Source: DATGZX01 sp035296965
Lineage (GTDB): Bacteria; Planctomycetota; Planctomycetia; Gemmatales; Gemmataceae
Assembly (NCBI GenBank): GCA_035296965.1
Contig: DATGZX010000156.1
Coordinates: 1 to 64,000 of the forward strand
Reading direction: 5' to 3'
DNA length: 64,000 bases
Under the pieces are notes generated by a model, which did not search any database, was not told the origin of the DNA, and saw only the letters and a list, made by a program, of their open reading frames with translations. A program made the translations under genes and the position numbers. This document shows positions 17,711-27,245 of this stretch, in pieces. Numbering within the stretch: the stretch's first letter is position 1; each line of letters opens with the position of its first letter.

Positions 17711-20308
17711 TCAGGGTGTCTTGGAGGTAAGGTTTGACGCCGTCTTGATCTGGCCGCGCAGGTATTGCAGTGCCATTTCCAGCTGACGGTCCTTGAACTC
17801 GTTCTTCTTTTCTTTAGGAGCCAGATCGCGTCGCGGAATGACCTCGGTATCGCGCTGGTATTCGTAGAGTTGATCGCGCTCCTTCTCAGTCAGGTTTAGA
17901 GTGAACCCCTTGTTGGGGCTGACGCCCCAGGTCTCATCATCCCGGCCCTTGGTGCTCGCCTTGTTGAGATTCTTCCCATTGGGCCGCCAGAATGAGGCGG
18001 TCGTCAGTTTCAGTTCACCCCCCTCAAAGGGTTGGATGCTCTGGACGCTGCCCTTTCCGTAACTGCGTTCACCCATGATGATGGCACGTTGGTGGTCTTG
18101 CAAGCAAGCGGAGACAATCTCGCTGCCGCTGGCGCTCATGCCGTTTACCAGGCAAACCATGGGGAAATTGAGGAGGCTCCCCTCATGAGAGCCCCTGTAA
18201 GGCGTTTGCGAGCCGACGCGCGGACGGATCGTGACGATCAACCCGTCGTCGACAAACATGTCGGAAATCTCGACGGCGCTAGACAGCAGTCCTCCTGGAT
18301 TGAAACGCAGGTCCAGGATGAACCCGTTGATCCCCTTCTTGTCCAGCGACTTTAGCACCTTGTCTAAGTCACGCGCGGTATTGCGGGCAAATGTGGTCAC
18401 GCGCACGTAACAGATTTTGTTGGCAGGGTCGATGTAATAGTTCCAGCGGTCATTCTCCTTCCGGTTGGCGCCCGTGACGGTTTCAATCTCGATCACTTCA
18501 CGGGATATTTCAAATTTCAGCGGGCCATCGACTCCTTCGCGCTCAACCGTCAATTGAATCTTGGTGCCCGGCTTGCCCTGGATTTTCTTGACCGCATCGC
18601 TAGTCGTCATCCCATGCGTGGAGATCTTTTCCGAAATCTCCAACGGGTTGCCTTCATCGTCGACAATCCGCGTGATTTCCGTGATCAGATCGCCCGCCTT
18701 GATCCCGGCCTTATAAGCTGGGCTACCCAAGAGCGGCGTCACCACCTTAAGGATACCCCTGGAAGGGTCCTCACGAATCGTGATGCCAACGCCTCGGAAT
18801 TTGCCGGTCGTATCCTGCTGGAAGCGGGCCAGGGTCTCCGGGTCGATGTAGGTGGTGTATGGATCGAGATGGGCCATCATGCGCTGCAGCGATATGTCAA
18901 CGTCTTTGTGATTGGCAAGGTCCTCCCGCTGGCCGAGTGGCTCGCGTGCGTCTGCGAGAAGATTTGTCAAATCACTCTCGCTCAGGCTCTTGGCTTTCTC
19001 CAGCCGCTCACGAATGTTGGCCGGAATTTTCTCATCGACCTGCACATAAAGCCCGCGAATGGCCCAGCCTACAAGCTCACCCTGTGCAATGCTCTTCACG
19101 TACTCATCATGAATGATCTCGGTCGAGCGGATCACCTTCGTCGCGAAAGCGACAGCATCAGCGTGTTTCAACTTCATGCTCTTCAAGATCTTTTCGCGAT
19201 CCTTGGTGAATTCCTCGACGCTCATCTTGCCTTCGACTAGCCGCTCGTAATCACGTCGCAAAGCTTGATAAGCCTTGAGCTTGGGCATACGGTTCAGCAA
19301 TTTGCGGCCCTCGGCGGCCAGTTCCGAAGTGACTTTTTGGTCCTTCTCCAACTCTCCGAGCTTCGTCAACCGGGCCTCCATTTTGGAAGCAACCGCGGGG
19401 TTCCTGGTGAGCGCAAAATGGCTTGAGCGACTTTCCAGGACAAACGGCCTCTGTTGGCGTTCTTCCGTGCTTTTGCCATATTTCCGGGCGCGCTCGGGCA
19501 GCTCCTTATCAACGTACTCCATTAGCTCATCGACGGTAATCACGCCGTCCGGCTCAAAACCTTCTTTGTCGGCCGCACCCTTGAGGCCGTCCAGCAATAC
19601 TTCCGTGAAGAGGCCATGCTTCTGCAGATCAAGGGACGCCGTCAATCCATTGGTGGCCAGAAAAACCGCTCTACCAATTGCGGAGAGTTTTTCTTCAGAT
19701 CCATCCGTCCCGCGGAATTCCTTATAGGGAGAAGTGCCAAGTGAAGGTTCGGGCATCGAGACCGGGGTCTTCGCGAAGCCGTTGAAGTTGACGTCGATGA
19801 GCGCACAGAACCGATGGCTCTTCAGCTTGTCCAGTTCCTGCCCAATGTCGGCTGCGGCCACTGCATTCTTGGCCCGGTCCTTGAGGGTCGAATTGGAGGC
19901 AAGATAGCAAAGGAGGTTACCCGAAGGACTTAGAGGCGCGCCCTGGCCAATGAACACAAACAATACAAGATCATCGCGCTGCGCCTTACCTGCGACCCAG
20001 CGGATTGCCTTGATGATGTTCTCCTGGGTAGCCGGTTCGCTCTTTCGGCTGGCATCCGGGCTGCCTAGCAAGAGCCGCGCATGGTCGGCCTCGACGCCGA
20101 GGCGATCTTTATCGATGAACAAATCGTACAAGGCAGCAGCATCGGCCTCCGCGTGGGGCCGGGGAATGATTTGTTTGTCGCCGTATTGACTGATACCGAT
20201 CACCACCGCATAGCGCTGCGGCGCAGCATCGCTTGCGTGCGCCGGTGCGAGCATGGCGAGCACCAGGATGAGACCGCTAAGCGCGCCCAAATACTTCGCC
20301 TTGGTCAT
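17711..20308 (-). CDS. Secreted fusion: caspase-like domain without catalytic residues + PDZ + S41 protease
   Basis: 865 residues. A signal peptide (1 to about 26, LAPAHASDA) is followed by a caspase/peptidase C14-type domain (about 31-330: RYAVVIGISQYGD, then NLLCYLAS). Its catalytic motifs are replaced: the SGHG position reads IGQG (Gln122 for His) and the DACHSG position reads DVNFNG (Asn174 for Cys). A helical region, a PDZ domain (about 545-620, GVGITIRED) and a C-terminal processing protease (S41) domain follow. The S41 dyad is intact: Ser727 in NGMSASGSE and Lys752 in YGKGSVQ, 25 residues apart as in Tsp/CtpA. Start ATG 20308 opens the signal peptide. Expected periplasmic; the caspase-like part could bind peptides or regulate the protease. 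Confidence 0.88.
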   Translation of the reverse strand: MTKAKYLGALSGLILVLAMLAPAHASDAAPQRYAVVIGISQYGDKQIIPRPHAEADAAALYDLFIDKDRLGVEADHARLLLGSPDASRKSEPATQENIIKAIRWVAGKAQRDDLVLFVFIGQGAPLSPSGNLLCYLASNSTLKDRAKNAVAAADIGQELDKLKSHRFCALIDVNFNGFAKTPVSMPEPSLGTSPYKEFRGTDGSEEKLSAIGRAVFLATNGLTASLDLQKHGLFTEVLLDGLKGAADKEGFEPDGVITVDELMEYVDKELPERARKYGKSTEERQQRPFVLESRSSHFALTRNPAVASKMEARLTKLGELEKDQKVTSELAAEGRKLLNRMPKLKAYQALRRDYERLVEGKMSVEEFTKDREKILKSMKLKHADAVAFATKVIRSTEIIHDEYVKSIAQGELVGWAIRGLYVQVDEKIPANIRERLEKAKSLSESDLTNLLADAREPLGQREDLANHKDVDISLQRMMAHLDPYTTYIDPETLARFQQDTTGKFRGVGITIREDPSRGILKVVTPLLGSPAYKAGIKAGDLITEITRIVDDEGNPLEISEKISTHGMTTSDAVKKIQGKPGTKIQLTVEREGVDGPLKFEISREVIEIETVTGANRKENDRWNYYIDPANKICYVRVTTFARNTARDLDKVLKSLDKKGINGFILDLRFNPGGLLSSAVEISDMFVDDGLIVTIRPRVGSQTPYRGSHEGSLLNFPMVCLVNGMSASGSEIVSACLQDHQRAIIMGERSYGKGSVQSIQPFEGGELKLTTASFWRPNGKNLNKASTKGRDDETWGVSPNKGFTLNLTEKERDQLYEYQRDTEVIPRRDLAPKEKKNEFKDRQLEMALQYLRGQIKTASNLTSKTP

Positions 20309-20751
20309 GAAAAAGGATCCTTTCGGAAGGATATGCGGAGAAACAGCGGCATCCCCGCCGCCGTCTCCGGCAGTTGACATGGAGACAATGCACGATGCGG
20401 GATGAAACAGAGGCAGGCAACGAACCGAGGAGCAACCCGCGCAAGGAGACATGTTCTTGAGGCCTCCAGCTATTCACAATGCCTACTTGTTATTTTGACG
20501 GGCATTCCGAAGCAGTCAATGCCCAAATTCGGCCGGGAGCCTTTGGAAGGGGTTACCGCTCTCGAATTTGGGAGTGGCGGCTTTCTGTTCTCCCTCACCC
20601 AGCCCCTCACGGGGCTCGGCTCGCCAGCGAGCCGAGCCCCGTGAGGGGCCGGGTTTCTATATAGCAATGTGACTGAGGCAGGATACAAACGTTTAGACAA
20701 GTTTCAGCAGTCGCTCCAATCTGCGAGATCCCTTTTGCCCAGCTTCCTTGA
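20309..20751. other. Intergenic region with a 20-bp-stem hairpin
   Basis: No gene seen in these 443 bases. The notable feature is a hairpin with a perfect 20-base stem (arms 20603-20622 and 20629-20648) and a six-base loop. The arm core is GGGGCTCGGCTC. It lies about 100 bases after the 3' end of the aminotransferase gene (minus strand), too far and without a U-tract to be called its terminator with confidence. Confidence 0.6.
20603..20648. repeat. Long perfect hairpin, 20-bp stem
   Basis: Arms CCCCTCACGGGGCTCGGCTC and its exact complement enclose a six-base loop. The stem is very GC-rich and would form a stable structure in DNA or in RNA from either strand. It resembles dispersed palindromic repeats and has no associated coding sequence. 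Confidence 0.85.
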
Positions 20752-21855
20752 TTAGGCCAGCCTGTTCAAAACCTCTATCCCGCGCTCGATCGTCTGATCG
20801 TCTGCTGCATAGCTGATTCGAAAATGGCTGTCCCTGCAGCTGAAGATGTTGCCGGGAATCACCAGCAGATTGTTTTGGATGGCCTTGCCCACAAACTCGG
20901 TGGCAGTCCCACGCGGGACCCTGGGAAAAGCGTAGAACGCTCCTTGAGGTTTGACCAATTCAAATCGATCTTTTAGCCCTTCCACAATCCGATCGCGCTT
21001 CTTTCGATATTCCGAGGTGAATTTGGATGTATCGTAATCCCAGGCAACGACTCCCGCATGCTGCACGATGCTGGGAGCGCAGACATAGCTGAATTGTTGC
21101 AGTTTGATCATTTCCTCGATCACGCGCCTGGGGCCGTGCGCGTAGCCGAGCCGCCAGCCGGTCATCCCGTAAGCCTTGCTGAAGCCGTCGAAAACAAGGA
21201 CGTTCTCATTGAACTCCGCGGGGCTGTGGTATGGATGGTCGTAACAAAAGACGCGATAAATCTCGTCACTGAGGAGCAAGATGTCACGCTCTTGCGCCAG
21301 ATGAGCGAGGTCGCGCAAACATTCCTTGGAATAAACGATACCGGTCGGATTGGCCGGGCTGTTGACGATGATTGCCTTGGTCCGCGGCGATAATGCTGCA
21401 CGGACCTTGTCCACGTCGATTGCAAAATCCGGATAGGTGTCGACGTGAACCGTCTTGCCGCCCGCCAGAGTCACAAGATGCGGGTAGATCACGAAATAAG
21501 GATCGAAGACGACGACCTCGTCTCCGGGATTGACGATGCAGCACATTGCCAGGAGGAGACCTCCGCTCGTGCCGCTGGTAATCACCAGCTCTCGGTTTTC
21601 GTGAGCATACTTTTTGCGAAGATCATCCAGGATCTTCCCGCGCAGCTCTGGGATGCCTTGCGTAACCGTGTAGGCATTGTCGCCCCGGTCGATCGCGGCG
21701 TGGGCCGCAGCCTTGATCGGCTCGGGTACGTCGAAATCGGGCTGGCCGATGCTCAGGTTAATTGGGTTTTTCAAACTGCGCGCCAGCTCAAAAACCTTGC
21801 GAATACCCGAGGACTCGATGTGGCGCATGCGCTCGGCAATCCAGTGGTCGTGCAT
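20752..21855 (-). CDS. Class I/II pyridoxal-phosphate aminotransferase
   Basis: 367 residues, full length for the fold-type I aspartate aminotransferase family. Seen: SIGQPDFDVPEPI, YTVTQGIPELR, the substrate/cofactor loop TSGTSGGLLLA, NSPANPTG, LLSDEIYRVF, and the PLP-binding lysine in FDGFSKAYGMTGWRLGY. It transfers amino groups between amino acids and 2-oxo acids; aspartate or aromatic substrates are both possible. ATG 21855 is preceded by GGGAGGAGAA. The gene lies downstream of the kinase at 22014 on the same strand, separated by a type A foldback element. Confidence 0.9.
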   Translation of the reverse strand: MHDHWIAERMRHIESSGIRKVFELARSLKNPINLSIGQPDFDVPEPIKAAAHAAIDRGDNAYTVTQGIPELRGKILDDLRKKYAHENRELVITSGTSGGLLLAMCCIVNPGDEVVVFDPYFVIYPHLVTLAGGKTVHVDTYPDFAIDVDKVRAALSPRTKAIIVNSPANPTGIVYSKECLRDLAHLAQERDILLLSDEIYRVFCYDHPYHSPAEFNENVLVFDGFSKAYGMTGWRLGYAHGPRRVIEEMIKLQQFSYVCAPSIVQHAGVVAWDYDTSKFTSEYRKKRDRIVEGLKDRFELVKPQGAFYAFPRVPRGTATEFVGKAIQNNLLVIPGNIFSCRDSHFRISYAADDQTIERGIEVLNRLA

Positions 21856-21892
21856 GACGGTTTCTCCTCCCGGTTGTCTGAAGAGTGCGCTT

Positions 21893-21995
21893 GTGTTGAA
21901 AAAGGGGTCAGACCCCTCGGGAATCGAGGCAGTCCGCCCATCCCTGAGCCACTAGGCTATGCAGATTCGAAGGGGTCTGACCCCTTTTTCAACAC
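21893..21995. repeat. Foldback (REPIN-like) element, type A, copy 2
   Basis: Perfect 25-base inverted arms (21893-21917 and 21971-21995) around 53 bases. Arms contain TTGAAAAAGGGGTCAGACCC. On the minus strand it begins 18 bases after the stop of the kinase gene and ends 37 bases before the aminotransferase start, so it would be transcribed in a shared mRNA. The core matches copy 1 except at the central base; the outer arm bases differ but stay complementary. Confidence 0.9.
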
Positions 21996-22013
21996 ACTCC
22001 GAGAATGTGGCAA

Positions 22014-22874
22014 CTACCACTCCAGCTCTTCGGTGCATTCTTCGGGTGTGCCGGCAAGATCGTCTGCCAGGTGATCGAGAACCCCATGGATCTCGCCCAT
22101 CCGCTCGGGGCGACGGTGGGCATCCTGCCAGAGGCAGCTATGGATCAACTCGCAAAGCTTGGCCGGGGCTTCCGAGTTGCATTCCTGCACGGGCTTGACA
22201 AACCGCTGCCAGGTCTTGGCGTCGACCTGCAATTTGTCGGCGATCGACGTTGGCGGCAGGCGCAGCGTGACCAGGCGATACATCGTAACGCCAAAGTTGT
22301 AAATGTCGGTTCGTTCGTTGACGATGCCTTTCTTTGCCTGCTCAGGCGCCATGTACTCCGGTGTGCCTTGCACTCGGCCCTTTTGTTCCCCCTTCATCCT
22401 CGCCAAACCAAAATCGATGACTTTCACTTCGCCCGCTCGTCCGAGCAAGATATTGTTCGGTTTCAAATCTGCATGGCAAACGCCACGGCGATGCATGTGG
22501 ACCATGCCTTCCGCCACCTGCACGAAAATGCGAATTAGCTTTTGCATCGGAATGCGCGGAAACGTGTCCAGAGTTCGCCCGTTGACATACTCTATCAACA
22601 AGTGCACCTTGCGAGTGCGAAAACACCAGTCGCGCACGGTCTCCAGAGCGTATATCTTGATGAGATTCGGGTGGTCGAGCTTTTGAGCGATCTCAAATTC
22701 ATGCTGAGCCTGAGCCAGGAATTTCATGTCTTCCGGGGAGCCGATAGGAACAACCTTGAGCGCGTAGGGCTTGAAATCGGCCTTGCGACGCACGTGCAGA
22801 ATGGTGCTGTGAGCCCCGGTGCCCAGCGTCCCAATGACCTGGAATTTGCCTATCGACAGGACGCTCGTGGACAT
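22014..22874 (-). CDS. Hanks-type Ser/Thr protein kinase, soluble
   Basis: 286 residues, kinase domain only. Motifs: glycine loop GTLGTGAHSTILHV (third glycine replaced by histidine), lysine in YALKVV, catalytic loop CHADLKPNN (the usual HRD arginine is alanine, so a non-RD kinase), DFG in VIDFGLARM, and APE in YMAPEQ. No membrane segment. ATG 22874 has GAGGAAA three bases upstream. The gene is divergent from the PutA-like gene and precedes the aminotransferase. Target unknown. Confidence 0.87.
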   Translation of the reverse strand: MSTSVLSIGKFQVIGTLGTGAHSTILHVRRKADFKPYALKVVPIGSPEDMKFLAQAQHEFEIAQKLDHPNLIKIYALETVRDWCFRTRKVHLLIEYVNGRTLDTFPRIPMQKLIRIFVQVAEGMVHMHRRGVCHADLKPNNILLGRAGEVKVIDFGLARMKGEQKGRVQGTPEYMAPEQAKKGIVNERTDIYNFGVTMYRLVTLRLPPTSIADKLQVDAKTWQRFVKPVQECNSEAPAKLCELIHSCLWQDAHRRPERMGEIHGVLDHLADDLAGTPEECTEELEW

Positions 22875-22979
22875 ACTTTCCTCGGGGACAGCACTTGGAG
22901 TTACTAAAAAATGATAGTGTACGAAGCGGTAGGCACGCAAGACAGCGAAGGTTAAGCAGTCCTAGAAGCGAAAGACAGG

Positions 22980-25900
22980 GTGTGGATATTGCCCATGCCG
23001 CCGGATATTCAGCACGATGGCAACCTGGAAGCACTGGTCCACGATTTCGGGAAAGAAATCTTTGCCCGCATCGAGCAGCAGGCCCCATTACCCTTGAGCG
23101 CAGGTTGGTGGGACCAACGACTCATGGGCTGGAGCATGGCCGGCGAAGAACTGAAGGTGCAGCTCTTCCGGTTCGTCGATGCGCTGCCGATGCTCCATTC
23201 GACGCAGGACGTCAATCGCCATCTCCGTGAATACCTCACGGAGGCAGCGCCTTTCTTGCCAAAATGGTTGCGCTGGGGAGTCCGTCATATTCCCGATGAC
23301 GGCCTTGCCGGCCGGATTTTCGCTGGCGCCGCGCGGCGCAATGCCGTGCGCATGGCCCATCGCTTCATCGCGGGGTCTGACCTGGCGGAAGCACTCCAAG
23401 CCATTGCCAGGATGCGGCACCGATCCTTAGCCTTCACCGTCGACCTCCTTGGCGAAGCGAGTATTACCGAGGTCGAAGCCGAGCGCTACCAGGCCGAGTA
23501 CCTACACTTGATCACCGGTCTCAGCGAGTTCGTGAATTCGTGGGAACAGATCGATCTGATCGACTGCGGCCCCTCCGGACCGCTCCCGCGCGTCAATATT
23601 TCCGTAAAGCTTTCTTCGCTGTATAGCCAGTTCGATCCGATCGACCCTGCAGGCACGAGCCGGGTGGTTCGCCAGCGGTTGCGGCCCATCCTTCGAGCAG
23701 CCCAGGGAGCGCGGGCGTTCGTGAATTTTGACATGGAGCAGTATGCCTACAAGGACGTGACCATTCGCATTTTCGAAGAGATTCTGCAAGAGGCTGAATT
23801 TCGCGACTGGCGCGACGTCGGCATTGCGATTCAGACCTACTTGCGGGACTGCCTTCAGGATTTGGCAGGTCTTCGCCGCTGGGTCGACCGGCGCGGAACC
23901 CCCGTGTGGATTCGGCTGGTAAAGGGCGCTTACTGGGATTACGAATCGGTCGTCGCCGGGCAACAGGGCTGGCCCCTTCCGGTGTTCCGCGAGAAGTGGG
24001 AGACCGATGCCCATTACGAAGAAGCGACGCGATTCTTGATGGTGCATCACGAGAGTTTGCACCCAGCGCTTGGCAGTCACAACGTGCGCAGTCTGGCCTA
24101 TGCATTCGCTGTCGCACAGAAGCTTGGCGTACCTTCTGGTAGTTATGAAGTGCAAATGCTCTATGGCATGGCGGAGCCGATCAAGGATGCTCTCGTAAGC
24201 ATGGGGAAGCGGCTGCGCGTCTACACGCCCTATGGACGGCTGCTGCCAGGCATGGCCTACCTGGTGCGCCGCCTCCTCGAGAATTCCGCCAACGAGTCCT
24301 TTTTGCGAGCGAGCTTTGTCGAGCATATACCCGAGGAGCAACTTCTCATGAATCCTCTGCTGAAGGGCAGGGCCAGCAATGCAAAGAGCAAGAAAAACAG
24401 TGCGGTCGCGGCGCGTGAGAGTCCATTTCGCAATGAGCCTCTGACCGATTTTAGTCGCGAGGAGTCGCGCCAAGCGATGCTTCAGGCTCTGAACGATGTC
24501 AAAACGCAATTTGGGCGCACCTATCCGCTGGTTATCGACAATGCTAGCGTTGCAACCAGCGCGACTATCGATTCATTGAACCCGTCGCACATTCAGCAGG
24601 TTGTCGGTCGTTGCGGCAGGGCAACGGTCGCGCATGCCGAGCAAGCGATCGCTGGGGCACAGTCCGCGCTTGGCAAATGGCGAGACCTGGAGCCGGCGAA
24701 GCGGGCAGAATACCTGTTTCAAGCGGCAGCAGTGATGCGTCGCCGGCGTTTCGAACTCTCGGCCTGGGAGGTTTATGAATGCGGCAAACAGTGGCGGGAG
24801 GCGGATGCCGACGTCGCCGAGACCATTGATTACTGCGATTACTACGGCCGGGAAATGCTTCGCCTTGCCAAGCCCGTGCACCGCGACGTACCCGGTGAAG
24901 AAAACATCTATTTCTATGGGCCGCGCGGCGTCGCGGTGGTCATCGCACCCTGGAACTTTCCGCTGGCCATTTTGTGTGGCATGGCCTCGGCGGCGCTGGT
25001 CACTGGCAACACCGTCATCATGAAACCGGCTGAGCAATCCTCGGTCATCGGCGCCAAGCTGATGGAAATCTTCCAGGAGGTTGGCTTGCCCGCCGGGGTC
25101 CTGCAATATCTGCCGGGCATCGGCGAGGAGGTTGGACCGACACTGATTGGCCATCCTGACGTGGCGATGATTGCGTTCACCGGATCGAAGGGCGTGGGGC
25201 TCATGATCAACCGCACGGCCGCCGACACACCGGCCGGCCAGGAGCATGTCAAACGAGTGCTCGCGGAGATGGGTGGCAAGAACGCGGTAATCGTTGATAG
25301 CGACGCGGACCTGGATGAGGCGGTGGTCGGTGTCGTTGGCAGCGCCTTCGGTTATCAGGGACAAAAGTGCTCCGCGTGTTCGCGCGTGATCGTCCTCGAC
25401 GGGCTGCACGACGCCTTTGTGTCTCGACTCATCGAGGCAACACGAAGCCTGAAGATCGCGCCGGCCGAGGACGCTGGCTGCGTAGTGGGACCGGTCATCG
25501 ACGAAGAAGCCCGGCAACGCATCCTGCACTTTATCGCTGCGGGCAAACAGGAGTCGCGGCTGGCATATGCCGGCGACGCCGGGCAACTCGCTCAGGAAGG
25601 GTACTACGTCGGCCCCCATGTTTTTGTCGATGTTTCCCCGACCGCGACCATTGCTCGTGAAGAAATCTTCGGGCCCGTGCTCGCCGTTCTCAAGGCACGC
25701 GATTTGGATCAGGCCTTGGAAATTGCCAACGGCACTCCCTACGCATTGACCGGTGGGTTCTACTCGCGAAGTCCGCAAAACATTGCACGGGTCAAGCGCG
25801 AGTTTCGGGTTGGTAACCTCTACATCAATCGAAAGATCACCGGTGCCCTTGTCGATCGCCAGCCGTTTGGTGGGTTCAAACTTTCGGGTATCGGTTCCAA

Positions 25901-26015
25901 GGCGGGCGGGCAGGACTATTTATTGCAGTTTGTGCTGCCGCGAACTATCACGGAGAATACCATGCGACGAGGGTTCGCTCCCCTGGCCGATGTCGAAGGA
26001 CAGGGCGCGCCCTAA
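22980..26015 (+). CDS. putA: Bifunctional proline dehydrogenase / glutamate-semialdehyde dehydrogenase (PutA-like)
   Basis: 1011-residue enzyme that oxidises proline to glutamate in two steps. The N-terminal half is the FAD-dependent proline dehydrogenase barrel (NISVKLSSLYSQFDP; VNFDMEQYAYKD; RLVKGAYWDYE; GSHNVRSLAYA; RLRVYTPYG). The C-terminal half is an aldehyde dehydrogenase with WNFPLAILCG, FTGSKGVG, the catalytic glutamate in LAEMGGKNA and cysteine about residue 797 in YQGQKCSACSR. No DNA-binding N-terminal domain like E. coli PutA, so not a repressor. The start is uncertain: GTG 22980 or ATG 22995. ProA for the reverse pathway lies at 52677. Confidence 0.93.
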   Translation: MWILPMPPDIQHDGNLEALVHDFGKEIFARIEQQAPLPLSAGWWDQRLMGWSMAGEELKVQLFRFVDALPMLHSTQDVNRHLREYLTEAAPFLPKWLRWGVRHIPDDGLAGRIFAGAARRNAVRMAHRFIAGSDLAEALQAIARMRHRSLAFTVDLLGEASITEVEAERYQAEYLHLITGLSEFVNSWEQIDLIDCGPSGPLPRVNISVKLSSLYSQFDPIDPAGTSRVVRQRLRPILRAAQGARAFVNFDMEQYAYKDVTIRIFEEILQEAEFRDWRDVGIAIQTYLRDCLQDLAGLRRWVDRRGTPVWIRLVKGAYWDYESVVAGQQGWPLPVFREKWETDAHYEEATRFLMVHHESLHPALGSHNVRSLAYAFAVAQKLGVPSGSYEVQMLYGMAEPIKDALVSMGKRLRVYTPYGRLLPGMAYLVRRLLENSANESFLRASFVEHIPEEQLLMNPLLKGRASNAKSKKNSAVAARESPFRNEPLTDFSREESRQAMLQALNDVKTQFGRTYPLVIDNASVATSATIDSLNPSHIQQVVGRCGRATVAHAEQAIAGAQSALGKWRDLEPAKRAEYLFQAAAVMRRRRFELSAWEVYECGKQWREADADVAETIDYCDYYGREMLRLAKPVHRDVPGEENIYFYGPRGVAVVIAPWNFPLAILCGMASAALVTGNTVIMKPAEQSSVIGAKLMEIFQEVGLPAGVLQYLPGIGEEVGPTLIGHPDVAMIAFTGSKGVGLMINRTAADTPAGQEHVKRVLAEMGGKNAVIVDSDADLDEAVVGVVGSAFGYQGQKCSACSRVIVLDGLHDAFVSRLIEATRSLKIAPAEDAGCVVGPVIDEEARQRILHFIAAGKQESRLAYAGDAGQLAQEGYYVGPHVFVDVSPTATIAREEIFGPVLAVLKARDLDQALEIANGTPYALTGGFYSRSPQNIARVKREFRVGNLYINRKITGALVDRQPFGGFKLSGIGSKAGGQDYLLQFVLPRTITENTMRRGFAPLADVEGQGAP

Positions 26016-26027
26016 ATGACCGGGCGG

Positions 26028-26099
26028 GATTCGGCAGTAGGTCAGGTTTCCAACCTGACCGGACAGATTGGGAAATCTGGCCTACGCCGCTGCCGAATC
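26028..26099. repeat. Cloverleaf-like nested palindrome between putA and the WD40 gene
   Basis: An outer 10-base stem, GATTCGGCAG (26028-26037) with CTGCCGAATC (26090-26099), surrounds two inner hairpins: GGTCAGGTT/AACCTGACC (26040-26060) and CAGATT/AATCTG (about 26064-26079). It starts 12 bases after the putA stop. It may act as a terminator-like structure or belong to a dispersed repeat family; there is no clear U-tract. Confidence 0.7.
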
Positions 26100-26157
26100 A
26101 AGCACGGTGATATGGCTTGCTGACGACGGCTCGGGTCCCACATCTAGAGGGAGAATC

Positions 26158-27105
26158 ATGATATCCCGATACTTTCTCGTCCTGATCGCGATGGCGAGTA
26201 CGGTCGACGCCCAGGCGCAGCCGCCAGCCGAGTTGAAGGGGCACGCAGGGCTCGTCTATAGCCTCGCGTTCAGTCCCGACGGGAAGCTGCTCGCAACGGC
26301 CGGCTTCGACAATCTCGTCAAGTTCTGGGACTACCACACGGGCAAAGAGCTGCAAACGCTCACAGGACATACGGCGCCGGTCTACTCGGTTGCATTCAGC
26401 CCTGATGGCAAGCAGCTTGCTTCCGCGAGCCAGGATCTGACAATCCGCTTGTGGAACGTGAGCGACGGAAAGGCGCTGCGCGAACTCAAGGGGCACACGG
26501 GCATTGTCGACAGTATTGCCTTCGACCCCAAAGGTACACTGCTTGCCTCCGGCAGTTCAGACAAGACGGTGCGCCTGTGGAATCCAGCCAACGGCAAGGA
26601 AGTGAAGAACCTGGGCAGCCACGGCAATTCGGTTTATGCGGTCGCATTCAGCCCGGATGGCAAGATTTTGGCCTCCTCGGGAGCAGACGCCTTGATCAAG
26701 CTTTGGGACGTCGGGGGGCAGAAAGAGATCAAGACGCTCAAAGGGCACGAAGGGCCCGTTACAGGCATCGTCTTTACGCCCGACGGCCAAAGCATCGTTT
26801 CGGTTGGCTTCGACAGGTTCGTGCGCATTTGGAAAGTCGCGAGCGGAGCAGAGACCAAGAAACTGGGACCAACTGCCGACGATCTTTACGGAATTGGATT
26901 CTCGCGAGACGGCAAATTGCTCGCGACCAGCGGTTATGGGGGAAGCCTCATCTTATGGGATCTCCTTGCCGGAAAGCGGGTTCAGTCTCACAAGCTGAAA
27001 TATGGGGCATACTGCCTGGCATTTACGCCGGACGGCAAGGCAATCGTGACCGGGCATGACAATCACATCTGTTATATCACGCAGGTAAATCCTGCGCGCC
27101 CTTGA
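26158..27105 (+). CDS. Secreted seven-bladed WD40 propeller protein
   Basis: 315 residues. A signal peptide (MISRYFLVLIAMASTVDAQA) is followed by seven WD40 repeats of about 42 residues (for example GHTAPVYSVAFSPDGKQLAS, then IRLWNVSDGKA), enough for one closed beta-propeller. No other domain. Exported WD40 proteins are common in planctomycetes and are presumed protein-interaction platforms. ATG 26158 has GAGGGAGA three bases upstream and opens the signal peptide. The gene follows the nested palindrome after putA. Confidence 0.85.
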   Translation: MISRYFLVLIAMASTVDAQAQPPAELKGHAGLVYSLAFSPDGKLLATAGFDNLVKFWDYHTGKELQTLTGHTAPVYSVAFSPDGKQLASASQDLTIRLWNVSDGKALRELKGHTGIVDSIAFDPKGTLLASGSSDKTVRLWNPANGKEVKNLGSHGNSVYAVAFSPDGKILASSGADALIKLWDVGGQKEIKTLKGHEGPVTGIVFTPDGQSIVSVGFDRFVRIWKVASGAETKKLGPTADDLYGIGFSRDGKLLATSGYGGSLILWDLLAGKRVQSHKLKYGAYCLAFTPDGKAIVTGHDNHICYITQVNPARP

Positions 27106-27245
27106 GCCGGCGAGCCGGCCGAGTCCGCCCCTTGGCACTTGACCCCGTTCCTCCAATCCTGCTATCATCGCGGCCCGCGCCTTGGGATCTGGTTTGCGAG
27201 GCTGCGCAAGGACGCGGTCAAGCCAACGCGGTGGGGAATGGAAGC

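Noticed and set aside
24573..25778. Long minus-strand open frame inside putA
   Set aside because: It is antisense to the aldehyde dehydrogenase domain and its length results from the codon bias of GC-rich DNA; no family motifs.
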